Program-made: the position numbers and the translations under genes | Part shown: positions 18,519 to 27,158 of the stretch, one piece after another | How the letters are laid out: every line of letters begins with the position of its first letter | Numbering within the stretch: the stretch's first letter is position 1 | The notes under the pieces: generated by a model | The model's database searches: none | What the model was told of the DNA's origin: nothing | Seen by the model: only the letters and a program-made list of their open reading frames with translations | Source of the DNA: FEB-10 sp963710645 | GTDB taxonomy: Bacteria; Acidobacteriota; Thermoanaerobaculia; Thermoanaerobaculales; Sulfomarinibacteraceae | Length of the DNA stretch: 64,000 nt | Direction of reading: 5' to 3' | NCBI GenBank assembly: GCA_963710645.1 | Contig: CAVQBD010000001.1 | Location: 496,001 to 560,000 of the forward strand

Positions 18519-19790
18519 ATGAACTATCGAAGGCTGGCTTTCTTGGTGGCCGCGTGTCTGATGGCCGTGACGGTGCCGTTTGCGGCAGATACCGAGAAGT
18601 TCGAGTCCGCTTCAGCTGTCGCAGAGGTTCGCCGGCAGATCGAGAAGCTGCCGAAGGACACATCCTGGTGGACCGTCAACGGTCAGGACATGGCGTGGAA
18701 CAACAAAAACCTCAACCGGATCTTTCCGACGGTCAACGTGTACCGCGACGGGCCCGTCCGGGAGCTGGCGTATCAGCCAATACCGGAAATCGACGACTTC
18801 GAGGTGAAAACACCAAAGGGGATGATGCGATTCGCCGATTTTCTCAGAAGCGATTTCTCGACCTGTATGGGAATCGTCATTCTTCACCAAGGCAAGATCG
18901 TGTTCGAAGACTATCCGCGGATGCAGCCCAATGAGAGACCCATCTACTGGTCGGTGACCAAGGTGCTGGTTTCCGCTGTTGTGAGCATCCTCGAGGATCG
19001 GGGCCAGGTCGAACTCGACAAGAGCATCGACACCTATATTCCGGAGCTGTCCGGTTCGTCCTATGCCGGGATCACGGTCAGGAACATCCTGGACATGGCC
19101 ACCGGCGTCGATTGCCCGGAGGAGTACTACGACCCATCATCCTGTTATGTCGGGCTCATGGAGACCACCGGCGAGGCCCACTGGGATGAGGAATCCGCCG
19201 ACAACCCCTACAAATACATCGCCGGTTTGAAGGTCGGGAAATTCACCGAGCAGGGGACATCCTTCGAATACGGCTCGATCAACACCTACATCTTGGGGTG
19301 GCTGGTCGAGAAATTGACGGGGATGCCCCTTCAGGATGCATTCTCACGCGAGATCTGGACCCAGATCGGAGCCGAGAGCGACGCTGCGTTCTTGGCCCCG
19401 CGCTACGGTGTGCCCATGTTCGCCGGCGGCTTTCTCGGGCGAATCCGTGACATGGCCCGGTTCGGACTGCTGTTCACACCGAGCTATTCGGTTGTCACCG
19501 ACAGAAAGATCATCTCGAACAAACACATCGAAATGCTCAAGAACGGCGGTCGACCCGGACTGCTGGCCAACGCCCGGTGGGGCGTGCCGGAAGAGGTATC
19601 GCAGAAAATCGTCAAGCACAACGTCTACCAGTGGGATCTGGTCTTCACCAACAACGACATCTTCAAGGGCGGTTGGGCCGGCCAGGGGCTCCTGGTCAAC
19701 CCCGACCGCGACCTGGTGGCGGTGTATGCGGGTTACTTCAACGACGATCAGAGCGAGGTCGAGTGCTCCGGCGCCTGCGGCAGGTCTTGA
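18519..19790 (+). CDS. class C beta-lactamase-fold serine hydrolase
   Basis: The protein (423 residues from ATG 18519) has a clean signal peptide (MNYRRLAFLVAACLMAVTVP) and a serine beta-lactamase/transpeptidase-like domain. SxxK appears as Ser145-Val-Thr-Lys148 (YWSVTKV), and a Tyr motif appears as YGSINTY. An in-frame ATG at 18492 would overlap the upstream esterase and place charged residues before the signal, so I prefer 18519. Proteins of this group include esterases, D-aminopeptidases and true beta-lactamases; substrate cannot be told from sequence. It closes the glycan-degradation run and is followed closely by a transporter gene. Confidence 0.85.
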   Translation: MNYRRLAFLVAACLMAVTVPFAADTEKFESASAVAEVRRQIEKLPKDTSWWTVNGQDMAWNNKNLNRIFPTVNVYRDGPVRELAYQPIPEIDDFEVKTPKGMMRFADFLRSDFSTCMGIVILHQGKIVFEDYPRMQPNERPIYWSVTKVLVSAVVSILEDRGQVELDKSIDTYIPELSGSSYAGITVRNILDMATGVDCPEEYYDPSSCYVGLMETTGEAHWDEESADNPYKYIAGLKVGKFTEQGTSFEYGSINTYILGWLVEKLTGMPLQDAFSREIWTQIGAESDAAFLAPRYGVPMFAGGFLGRIRDMARFGLLFTPSYSVVTDRKIISNKHIEMLKNGGRPGLLANARWGVPEEVSQKIVKHNVYQWDLVFTNNDIFKGGWAGQGLLVNPDRDLVAVYAGYFNDDQSEVECSGACGRS

Positions 19791-19838
19791 ATGGCGTCTT
19801 CTCAGAGGTCGAGCCTCCGAGTAGGCTGGGAGAGGTCG

Positions 19839-21362
19839 ATGAAACACACGAGATCGGCACCGATCGACAGACAGGTCTTCTGGCCCGCGCTGGTGGTCGT
19901 GGTGGCGGCGATCATTCCCCTGATCGTCTCCAGAGGCCAGAGCTGCGGTTTTGAATCGGATCCTGGATTCCATCACCCACCGCTTTGGTTTCGTCTTTCT
20001 CTGGTTCACCCTCTGCGCTCATTCGGCGTGCTGCTGTGGTTCGCCTTCGGCCGCTACGGATCGGTCAGGTTTGGCGATCCGGATGACGAACCGGAGTTCC
20101 GCACCCTGAGCTGGATCGGGATGCTCTTTTGTGCCGGGATCGGAACTTCCTTGCTGTACTGGGCCACCATCGAGTGGGTCTACTACTACCAGGGCCCTCC
20201 CTTCGGCATCCAGGCCGGGTCGGCGGAGGCTGCCCAGGTGGGCGCCATGTATGGTCTGTTTCACTGGGGTCCTCTGGCGTGGTCGCTCTACTGCATCCCG
20301 GCGCTGCCCATCGCATATGCCTATCACAACCGGAAGATTCCGTACCTGAGGATCAGCCAGGCCTGCCGCGGGGTGATCGGTGATCGTGCGGACGGTTCTC
20401 TCGGGAAGCTCATCGATGTGCTTTTCATCTTCGGGCTGATCGGTGGCACCGGGACCTCTCTCGGTCTCGGCACCCCGATTCTGTCCGAGTCCATCAGCAC
20501 GTTGTTTGGCATCGAACGAACTTTCGCACTGGATGCATTCGTGATCGTCGTGTGGACCGCAATCTTCGGTACCACCGTCTACCTGGGTATGGAGAAGGGC
20601 ATCAAACGGCTTGCCGAGGCCAACGTGTACCTCGGTTTCGTTCTCTGCGCGTTCGTGCTCGTGGCAGGGCCGACAGTGTTCATCCTCGATACCTTCACCA
20701 ACAGCGTCGGCCTCCTCGTTACCAATTTCTTCAGGATGAGTCTGTACACCGACTCGGTGGCCGGATCGGGTTTCCCGCAGACCTGGACCGTCTTCTATTG
20801 GGCGTGGTGGATCGCGTACGCCCCGTTTATGGGCCTCTTCGTGGCAAGGATCTCGAGGGGTCGAACCATCCGCGAGGTGGTGTCGGCCAATCTGGTGTGG
20901 GGGAGCCTCGGTTGCTGGCTGTTCTTCGCGGTCTTTGGCAACACCGCCCTTGATGCTCAACTGAACGGGACGGTTCCGGTCATCGAGATCATGAATGAGG
21001 TCTCGCCGCAGGCTGCCATTGTGGCCGTGATCAAAGCGCTCCCCATGGGAACGTTGGTTCTGGTCCTCTTTGTCGCCATGTGCTTCATCTACTCGGCCAC
21101 AACTCTGCAGGCGTCGGCTTACACCATAGCCTCGGTGGCCTCCAGGGACATGGTGGCGGGCGAGTCGGAGCCCGCGCGATTCAACCGGCTCTTTTGGGCG
21201 TTGGCCCTTGGCGGAATGGCGGTGGCGCTGATGTACCTTGGCGGCCTGAAACCGTTGCAAACCGCGTCGCTGATCGTGGCCCTGCCGTTGATGTCTGTCA
21301 TTGCCCTCAGTGTCTGGTCATTCCTCAGATGGTTGAAGGAGGATGGGGATGGTCCATCATAA
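19839..21362 (+). CDS. BCCT-family transporter, CaiT-like
   Basis: This inner-membrane betaine/carnitine/choline transporter has about 507 residues and twelve expected helices. The substrate-site helix reads WTVFYWAWWIAYAP, matching the Trp-rich motif of E. coli CaiT, and IEWVYYYQGPPFGI and FHWGPLAWSLY are also CaiT-like. Start ATG 19839 follows GGGAGAGG; an in-frame upstream ATG at 19791 is less likely. Residues encoded by about 19942-20023 are odd in the open frame, but reading one frame over gives VLNRILDSITHRFGFVFLWF, the normal first-helix region. Two compensating indels are therefore likely. Neighbouring acyl-CoA genes support carnitine, crotonobetaine or gamma-butyrobetaine as substrate. 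Confidence 0.88.
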   Translation: MKHTRSAPIDRQVFWPALVVVVAAIIPLIVSRGQSCGFESDPGFHHPPLWFRLSLVHPLRSFGVLLWFAFGRYGSVRFGDPDDEPEFRTLSWIGMLFCAGIGTSLLYWATIEWVYYYQGPPFGIQAGSAEAAQVGAMYGLFHWGPLAWSLYCIPALPIAYAYHNRKIPYLRISQACRGVIGDRADGSLGKLIDVLFIFGLIGGTGTSLGLGTPILSESISTLFGIERTFALDAFVIVVWTAIFGTTVYLGMEKGIKRLAEANVYLGFVLCAFVLVAGPTVFILDTFTNSVGLLVTNFFRMSLYTDSVAGSGFPQTWTVFYWAWWIAYAPFMGLFVARISRGRTIREVVSANLVWGSLGCWLFFAVFGNTALDAQLNGTVPVIEIMNEVSPQAAIVAVIKALPMGTLVLVLFVAMCFIYSATTLQASAYTIASVASRDMVAGESEPARFNRLFWALALGGMAVALMYLGGLKPLQTASLIVALPLMSVIALSVWSFLRWLKEDGDGPS

Positions 21363-21417
21363 TGACCTTTTCAGCCGTTGTGTTGGCTATTTCTAATATC
21401 GAATAGGGGAGGCCCGA

Positions 21418-22563
21418 ATGGAATTCAGCTATTCTGAACAACAGAAACTCATCAAAAAAACAGCAAGAGATTTTGCCGAAAATGAAATCGCACCTCTCGT
21501 GCAAACAATGGAAAAAGAAAAGCGAACTCCTCGGGATCTCATTCCGAAAATGAAGGAACTCGGGTTTTTACGGCATCCAATACCCGGAAAAGTATGGTGG
21601 AGTTGGTGCTTCGTATCTCGAGTATGTGATGGTTCTTGAAGAACTTTCGACGAGTGTATTGTTCCATTGGCGGTCACATCTCTGTCAACAGTCTGTGTGC
21701 AGGAACGATCTCGACTTTGGAACCGAAGAGCAGAAGAAGGCGTCACTTCCCGGAATTGACCTCCGGAAATGCCATCGGCAGTTTTGCCTTCACCGAGCCG
21801 GATACTGGCTCCGACGCTCGGGCGATCCGGACAACCGCGGTGCGGGACGGGGACGAGTGGGTAATCAACGGCGAGAAGATTTTCATCACCAATTCAACCC
21901 TTGCCGGGATACATTGTCGTCTTTCTGCAAAGACGTGGAAATGGACGACAAAATAACCAATATTATTGTGCCGAAAAATACCCCGGGATACTCTCCACAG
22001 AAAGTTGGTATCGAAGATGGGAATGCACGGGATGGAGGTGGCCGATATCGTGCTGGAAAACGTTCGAGTACCCTATGAGAATACAGTCGGTGGTGAAGAT
22101 GGGAGGGGGCGAGGATTCAAGATATTGACGACGGAAATTTCGGTTGGAAAACTTGGAATTTCTGCTCAGTGTGTGGGCATGGCACAGGCCGCTTTGGACG
22201 AGTCAATCAAGTATGCAAAGCAACGAGAACAGCAGGGAAAACCCATCGCGAAATTCCAGACGATCCAATGGATGATCGGCGAGATGTCGGCGGAGGTGGA
22301 GGCGGCCCGCTATCTGACCTACGCCACAGCCCATGCGCGATCAACCGGCAAGGACATCATGTTCGATTCGGCGCGAGACCCGATTGTTCGCGTCGCAGGC
22401 CGCCCACCGGGCTGCCAGCTCTGCCATGCAAATACACGGCGCCTTCGGTTACACCACCGAGTACAACGTGGAGAGGATTTTCCGAGACATGAAGCTTGCC
22501 GAGATCTACGAGGGAGTCAATGAGATCCAGAGGGTGATCGCAGCGGCGGAGCTGCTTCGCTAG
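21418..22563 (+). pseudogene. acyl-CoA dehydrogenase, frameshifted
   Basis: A complete FAD-dependent acyl-CoA dehydrogenase of about 380 residues is spread over three frames. It begins FSYSEQQKLIKKTARDFAEN, continues YGGVGASYLEYVMVLEELS, then SFAFTEPDTGSDA with INGEKIFITN, MEVADIVLENVRVP, AKQREQQGKPIAKFQTIQ and finally IHGAFGYTTEYNVERIFRD with the EGVNEIQR motif near the end. The first shift, near 21567, is an extra T in a T run. Others lie near 21660, 21760, 21905, 22010 and 22380. The first 600-700 bases are visibly A+T-richer than the rest. By position between a CaiT-like transporter and a CaiD-like hydratase it could act as a crotonobetainyl-CoA reductase (CaiA role); a general short-chain dehydrogenase is the alternative. 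Confidence 0.82.
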
Positions 22564-22588
22564 CGCTTGTTCGTGAGGAGAATCTGAG

Positions 22589-24652
22589 ATGCCATTTGAT
22601 CGCCTGTTGAAACCACGTTCCATCGCCGTGTTCGGCGGAAGCCAGGCACAGGAGGTCATTCGGCAGAGCGATCGAATGGGATACGAGGGCGAAATCTGGC
22701 CGGTTCACCCCAAAAAATCCGAAATACAGGGCCGGAGGGCGTACCGGTCCGTGGAGGAACTGCCGGGGAGTCCGGATGCAGCCTATGTGGGTGTCAACCG
22801 CCATTTGACCATCGACATCGTCAGAGCGCTGGCCGCGCGGGATGCGGGCGGCGCCATCTGTTACGCCACGGGATTCACCGAGGCGGGGGAGGAAGGTTCG
22901 AGGCTCGAGGGGGGCCTGTTAGAGGCATCCGGAGCAATGCCCCTTGTGGGGCCGAACTGTTACGGGCTGCTGAACTACATCGATGGGGCCATGCTCTGGC
23001 CCGACCAGCAAGGCGGCAGGCGAGTCGACCGGGGCGTCGCCATCATCACAATGTCTTCCAACGTGGCCTTCAACCTCACCATGCAACGGCGCGGTCTGCC
23101 CGTGGCCTACATGATGTCGCTGGGAAACAAGCTGAAGTTCGATCTTCATGATGCGATCGGAGTCTTCGCGCGACAGGAAGGGGTCACGGCCATCGGGCTC
23201 TATGTGGAGGGGATGTCGGATCCCCGAGCCTTCGAGGAAGGGGTGAGAATCGCGAGAGAGCTGGGCAAGCCCGTTGTGGCCATCAAGACAGGACGGTCTG
23301 AGGCGGCTCAAAAAATCGTCCTCTCCCACACCGCGTCCCTTGCCGGTTCCGATCAGTTGGTGAGCGCTCTGTTCGAGCGCCTGGGCGTGGCTCGAGTTGA
23401 TTCCCTGGAAGGGCTCTTGGAGGCTCTCAAGGTGCTCCACGTCCTCGGTCCGCTCCCTGGGGGTCGGGTGGGCGCCATGAGCACCTCGGGCGGGGACCTG
23501 ACCTTGATCGCCGATGCCATGATGGACACCGAGCTGACCATGCCGCCGCTTGCGGAAGAGGTGGTGACGCGAGTCCGTTCGACCGTGCATGAACGGATGG
23601 TGGCGGCCAACCCGCTCGACTACCAGATGTTTGACTGGAACGACGCCGATCGTCTGGCAGAGACTTTCGCGGCTTTCATCTGCGAGGATTTCGACCTGTC
23701 GTTGTGTCTGCTGGATTACCCCAGGGAGGACCTGTGCGACCAATCGACCTGGGCCGGTGCAGAGCAGGGGTTCTTGCGAGCCTGCCATAAGTCAGGCACA
23801 AGGGGAGCCGTGCTGTCGACCCTGTCAGACACCATCTCGGAACCGGTGGCCGCGCGGCTGATGAGTCGGGGAATCGTGCCGCTGGCCGGGATCGATTCCG
23901 GTCTCGCGGGGATCAAGGCGGCGGTGGATGTGGGCAAGGGATGGAGCCGACCACCCGCTCCTCCCTTGCTCGCGTGGTCGAGCCTCCTCACCGACGGTCC
24001 GACCAAGGTTCTGGACGAGGCCGAATCCAAGTCTCTGCTCGGCCGGTGCGAAGTGCCCGTGCCCCCTGCGGTGGTCGTTCACAGCGCCAGCGAGGCTGCC
24101 ATGGCAGCTGAGGAGTTGGAGTTCCCGGTGGTCGTCAAGGCGTTGGGGGTTCCCCACAAAACAGATGTTGGAGGGGTTCGGCTCGGTCTGGAGAACGCCG
24201 GCGAGGTGTTGGCGGCGGTGACCGAAATGTCCCATCTCTCCGAGTCCTTCCTTGTGGAAGAAATGGTTGGCGGCGTTGTTGCGGAGCTCATCGTGGGGGT
24301 CGCGCGTGATGTTCATTTCGGTCCCTATCTGATCGTGGGTGGGGGTGGTGTCCTCGTGGAACTGAGGAAGGACAGTGTTTCCCTCCTCTTGCCGGTGGCC
24401 AGGGAAGAAGTACTGCAGGCTCTGCGGAAACTGAAATGTGCGCCCCTTCTGGATGGCTACAGAGGGCGTCCCCGTGCTGATGTGAACGCCGCTGTTGACG
24501 CCATCATGGCGGTTGCGAGCCTTGTTCGGAACAATCCGACATCCATCGTCGAACTCGATATCAATCCGCTGATGCTGCTGGCGGAGGGGCGGGGAGTCGT
24601 GGCGGCCGACGCCCTGATCAGCCTCAGCTCAGGTATTCCAACCAACCCATGA
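22589..24652 (+). CDS. acyl-CoA synthetase (ADP-forming), fused alpha-beta
   Basis: This 687-residue cytoplasmic enzyme fuses both halves of NDP-forming acyl-CoA synthetase. It has a CoA-binding Rossmann domain (KPRSIAVFGGSQ onward), succinyl-CoA-ligase-like domains with the phosphohistidine His247 in LSHTASLAG, and a C-terminal ATP-grasp domain (FPVVVKALGVPHKTDVGGVR, later IVELDINPLMLL). The reaction interconverts acyl-CoA, ADP and phosphate with acid, CoA and ATP. In E. coli carnitine metabolism CoA activation is done by CaiB/CaiC instead. Here the gene sits 25 bases after the dehydrogenase and 32 before the CaiD-like gene, so it probably supplies or recovers the CoA thioester in the same pathway. 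Confidence 0.92.
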   Translation: MPFDRLLKPRSIAVFGGSQAQEVIRQSDRMGYEGEIWPVHPKKSEIQGRRAYRSVEELPGSPDAAYVGVNRHLTIDIVRALAARDAGGAICYATGFTEAGEEGSRLEGGLLEASGAMPLVGPNCYGLLNYIDGAMLWPDQQGGRRVDRGVAIITMSSNVAFNLTMQRRGLPVAYMMSLGNKLKFDLHDAIGVFARQEGVTAIGLYVEGMSDPRAFEEGVRIARELGKPVVAIKTGRSEAAQKIVLSHTASLAGSDQLVSALFERLGVARVDSLEGLLEALKVLHVLGPLPGGRVGAMSTSGGDLTLIADAMMDTELTMPPLAEEVVTRVRSTVHERMVAANPLDYQMFDWNDADRLAETFAAFICEDFDLSLCLLDYPREDLCDQSTWAGAEQGFLRACHKSGTRGAVLSTLSDTISEPVAARLMSRGIVPLAGIDSGLAGIKAAVDVGKGWSRPPAPPLLAWSSLLTDGPTKVLDEAESKSLLGRCEVPVPPAVVVHSASEAAMAAEELEFPVVVKALGVPHKTDVGGVRLGLENAGEVLAAVTEMSHLSESFLVEEMVGGVVAELIVGVARDVHFGPYLIVGGGGVLVELRKDSVSLLLPVAREEVLQALRKLKCAPLLDGYRGRPRADVNAAVDAIMAVASLVRNNPTSIVELDINPLMLLAEGRGVVAADALISLSSGIPTNP

Positions 24653-24684
24653 AAACGAGTCGAGTTTGATTAGGAGAAGAACCT

Positions 24685-25467
24685 ATGAGCGAATTCCTCA
24701 AAATCACCCGAAACGGCCAGATTCTCGAGATTGTGTTGGACAGGCCCAAGGCGAACACACTCGACGCTCCCCTGAGTCGCGAGATGGGCAGGCTCTTCGC
24801 CGACTTTCGCGATGATCCGGACCTGAGGGTCGCGATCCTGACCGGAGCGGGCGAGAAGTTCTACTCGGCGGGGTGGGATCTCAACGCCGTTGCCGATGGC
24901 GAGGAGTATCTCGAGGACTTCGGCGAAGGTGGTTTCGGTGGATTCCCGGAGATGACCGATCTGCTCAAACCGGTCATCTGTGCGGTGAACGGTTTGGCAG
25001 TGGGCGCCGGATTCGAGATGCTCCTGCGAGCGGACTTCGTCATCGCGGCCGAGCACGCTCAGTTCATGCTGCCGGAGGTCCGTATCGGGATGGCGCCTGA
25101 TGTGGGGACCTTTATGTTGCCCAAGCTGCTGCCTCGCCAAAAGGCGCTCGAAATCCTCATGACCGGCAGGCGATTCGGTGCCCATGAGCTTGCCGCCCTC
25201 GGTCTGATCAACGAGGTCGTGCCGGCGGATCAATTGATGGATTGCTCCCGGACCCTCGCCGAGGATCTGTGCCGTGCGGCGCCTCTCTCGCTGGCGGCGA
25301 TCAAGGAGGCGGTGTACCTCACCGAGAAACTCAGCTTCGAGGAGAGCTATGCGGCGTTGCGGTCAGAAACCTGGCCGGCCTTTATGAAGATGCTCGCAAG
25401 CAGCGACGCCCAGGAGGGCGCCAAGGCATTCGTGGAGAAACGGGCGCCCGAGTGGAAGGGGGAATGA
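24685..25467 (+). CDS. caiD: enoyl-CoA hydratase, carnitinyl-CoA dehydratase-like
   Basis: This 260-residue crotonase-fold enzyme resembles E. coli CaiD along its length. Shared features recalled from that protein are the start LKITRNGQILEIVLDRPKAN, the oxyanion segment KFYSAGWDL, the second oxyanion loop AVNGLAVGAGFEM, LPEVRIGMAPD and a terminal EKRAPEWKG. CaiD hydrates crotonobetainyl-CoA to carnitinyl-CoA and back in the cytoplasm. The upstream CaiT-like transporter, acyl-CoA dehydrogenase and CoA synthetase fit the same pathway. AGGAGAAGAACC precedes the start. Another short-chain enoyl-CoA substrate cannot be excluded. The gene ends in an ATGA overlap with the next gene. Confidence 0.85.
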   Translation: MSEFLKITRNGQILEIVLDRPKANTLDAPLSREMGRLFADFRDDPDLRVAILTGAGEKFYSAGWDLNAVADGEEYLEDFGEGGFGGFPEMTDLLKPVICAVNGLAVGAGFEMLLRADFVIAAEHAQFMLPEVRIGMAPDVGTFMLPKLLPRQKALEILMTGRRFGAHELAALGLINEVVPADQLMDCSRTLAEDLCRAAPLSLAAIKEAVYLTEKLSFEESYAALRSETWPAFMKMLASSDAQEGAKAFVEKRAPEWKGE

Positions 25468-27104
25468 GGAAACACTCGATCCGGTCTGCCGCGGCTTTCG
25501 GGGCTGCAGCCTGTCTGATGCTGACAGCCTGCGTTCCCGAGGCGGTGATTTCGGATCCGTTGGTGGTCACCACCGATGGTGAGACCCTGCGCGGGGCGTG
25601 GATCGGCGAAGAGGGTGGAGTCGTGGTATTCAGGGGAGTCCCCTATGCGGCTCCGCCGGTGGGCGATCTCCGTTGGCGGCCGCCGGCTCCCAGGCCGCCG
25701 CGAGAGGGGATCCAGGCCGCCACTGAGTTTGGGCCGGCGTGCATCCAAGAACCGGGCAATATCGAATTCTACCGCGACATCGCGGAGGTTTTCGGTACCG
25801 ACCCGGCCCTGGTCCCTGACCTCGAACCAACCAGTGAGGACTGTCTCTATCTCAATCTCTGGACCACCGGTCCCGTGGGTGGTGAGTTGGTGCCGGTGAT
25901 GGTTTGGATCCATGGCGGCAGCAATGTGGCCGGGTCCGGCGCCGAACCGCCCTACGACGGCGCCAACCTGGCCCGTAGGGGTGCGGTGGTGGTCACCATC
26001 AACTATCGGCTCAACCTCTTTGGCTTCCTCGCCCATCCCGCATTCACCTCGGAGTCCGAGCACCGCTCGTCGGGAAACTACGGGCTCTTGGACCAGATCG
26101 CCGCCCTCCGATGGGTCCAGCGCAACGTGGCTGCCTTTGGCGGTGATCCGGATCGGGTGACCATCTTTGGTGAGTCCGCCGGGGCCACCGATGTGGCCTA
26201 CTTGATGGCGTCACCCTTGGCCCGCGGCCTGTTTCATCGCGCCGTCATCCAGAGCGGGGGCTACGCGGTGGCCGTGGACACGACCCTGGTCGACGCCGAG
26301 GCTGCTGGCGAAAAACTCGCCGAGGCCGTCGGTGTGGCGGAAGCTGACGACGTGGCCGTCGCCCTGCGCGAACTGGCTGCGGAGACACTCTTCCACCGGG
26401 CGACAGAATCCGGCGTTGGGCGGTTCAATTCACCAAACGTGGACGGTTACGTGCTCACCGACGCCCCCGGGCGCATTTTCGACGCAGGTGAACAGGCTGC
26501 CGTCCCGCTTCTGGTGGGGTTCAACGCCGACGAGTGGACGACCATGGGGCGCTACTGGCCCGACGTCACGGTGGATCGACTGGAAGTGGAACTCCGCGCG
26601 AGCTATGGCGAACTGGCGCAACGCGCCATGGAGCTCTATCCGGCCAGCACAGACGACGAGGCGGCGGCAGCGGCCGACCGATTTCAGACCGATGTCTATT
26701 TCGCCTGTCCGGCCAGGTTCATCGCCGACCGGATGTGGCGGGTGTCGAGCCCCACATTCTTCTACATCTTCACCCGCTGGGCGCCGGCCCCCGGCGGTGA
26801 CACTCTTCGCGCGTACCACGGAGCGGAGGTGCCCTACGCCTTCGACAGCCTCGAGTTCGAGACGTGGGTTCCCCGCAACGAGGTCGACCGGGAGCTGGCC
26901 CACACGATGGCCGACTTCTGGGTCCGCTTCGCGGCCACTGGCGACCCCAACGGCGGGAGTATTCCTGTGTGGCCTCTCTACGACGCCGTGCAGCGACAGC
27001 ACCTGGTCTTCGGCGACGAGGTGCTGCCGGGGGCGGGTATCCGCACCGATGAGTGTGCCCTCTTCGACCGGCTTCAGGAGGCTCTTTTGGACGGCAGTCG
27101 GTGA
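25464..27104 (+). CDS. type B carboxylesterase lipoprotein
   Basis: The 546-residue product has a lipoprotein signal (AAACLMLTAC) and a full carboxylesterase/cholinesterase-family fold. Motifs in order are VVFRGVPYAAPPVGDLRW, EDCLYLNLW, the oxyanion hole WIHGGSN, the nucleophile elbow FGESAGA, and a catalytic His in YHGAEVPYAF. Its ATG overlaps the stop of the CaiD-like gene (ATGA), so it may be cotranscribed with the carnitine-like genes even though it is exported. Ester hydrolysis of a choline- or carnitine-type ester would suit the neighbourhood, but that is speculation; substrate range in this family is broad. Confidence 0.9.
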   Translation: MRKHSIRSAAAFGAAACLMLTACVPEAVISDPLVVTTDGETLRGAWIGEEGGVVVFRGVPYAAPPVGDLRWRPPAPRPPREGIQAATEFGPACIQEPGNIEFYRDIAEVFGTDPALVPDLEPTSEDCLYLNLWTTGPVGGELVPVMVWIHGGSNVAGSGAEPPYDGANLARRGAVVVTINYRLNLFGFLAHPAFTSESEHRSSGNYGLLDQIAALRWVQRNVAAFGGDPDRVTIFGESAGATDVAYLMASPLARGLFHRAVIQSGGYAVAVDTTLVDAEAAGEKLAEAVGVAEADDVAVALRELAAETLFHRATESGVGRFNSPNVDGYVLTDAPGRIFDAGEQAAVPLLVGFNADEWTTMGRYWPDVTVDRLEVELRASYGELAQRAMELYPASTDDEAAAAADRFQTDVYFACPARFIADRMWRVSSPTFFYIFTRWAPAPGGDTLRAYHGAEVPYAFDSLEFETWVPRNEVDRELAHTMADFWVRFAATGDPNGGSIPVWPLYDAVQRQHLVFGDEVLPGAGIRTDECALFDRLQEALLDGSR

Positions 27105-27158
27105 GCGTCTGTGGTTGATGGTCGGCCCCCGTTACAATGCCTGTCCGGGAGGGCAGGT

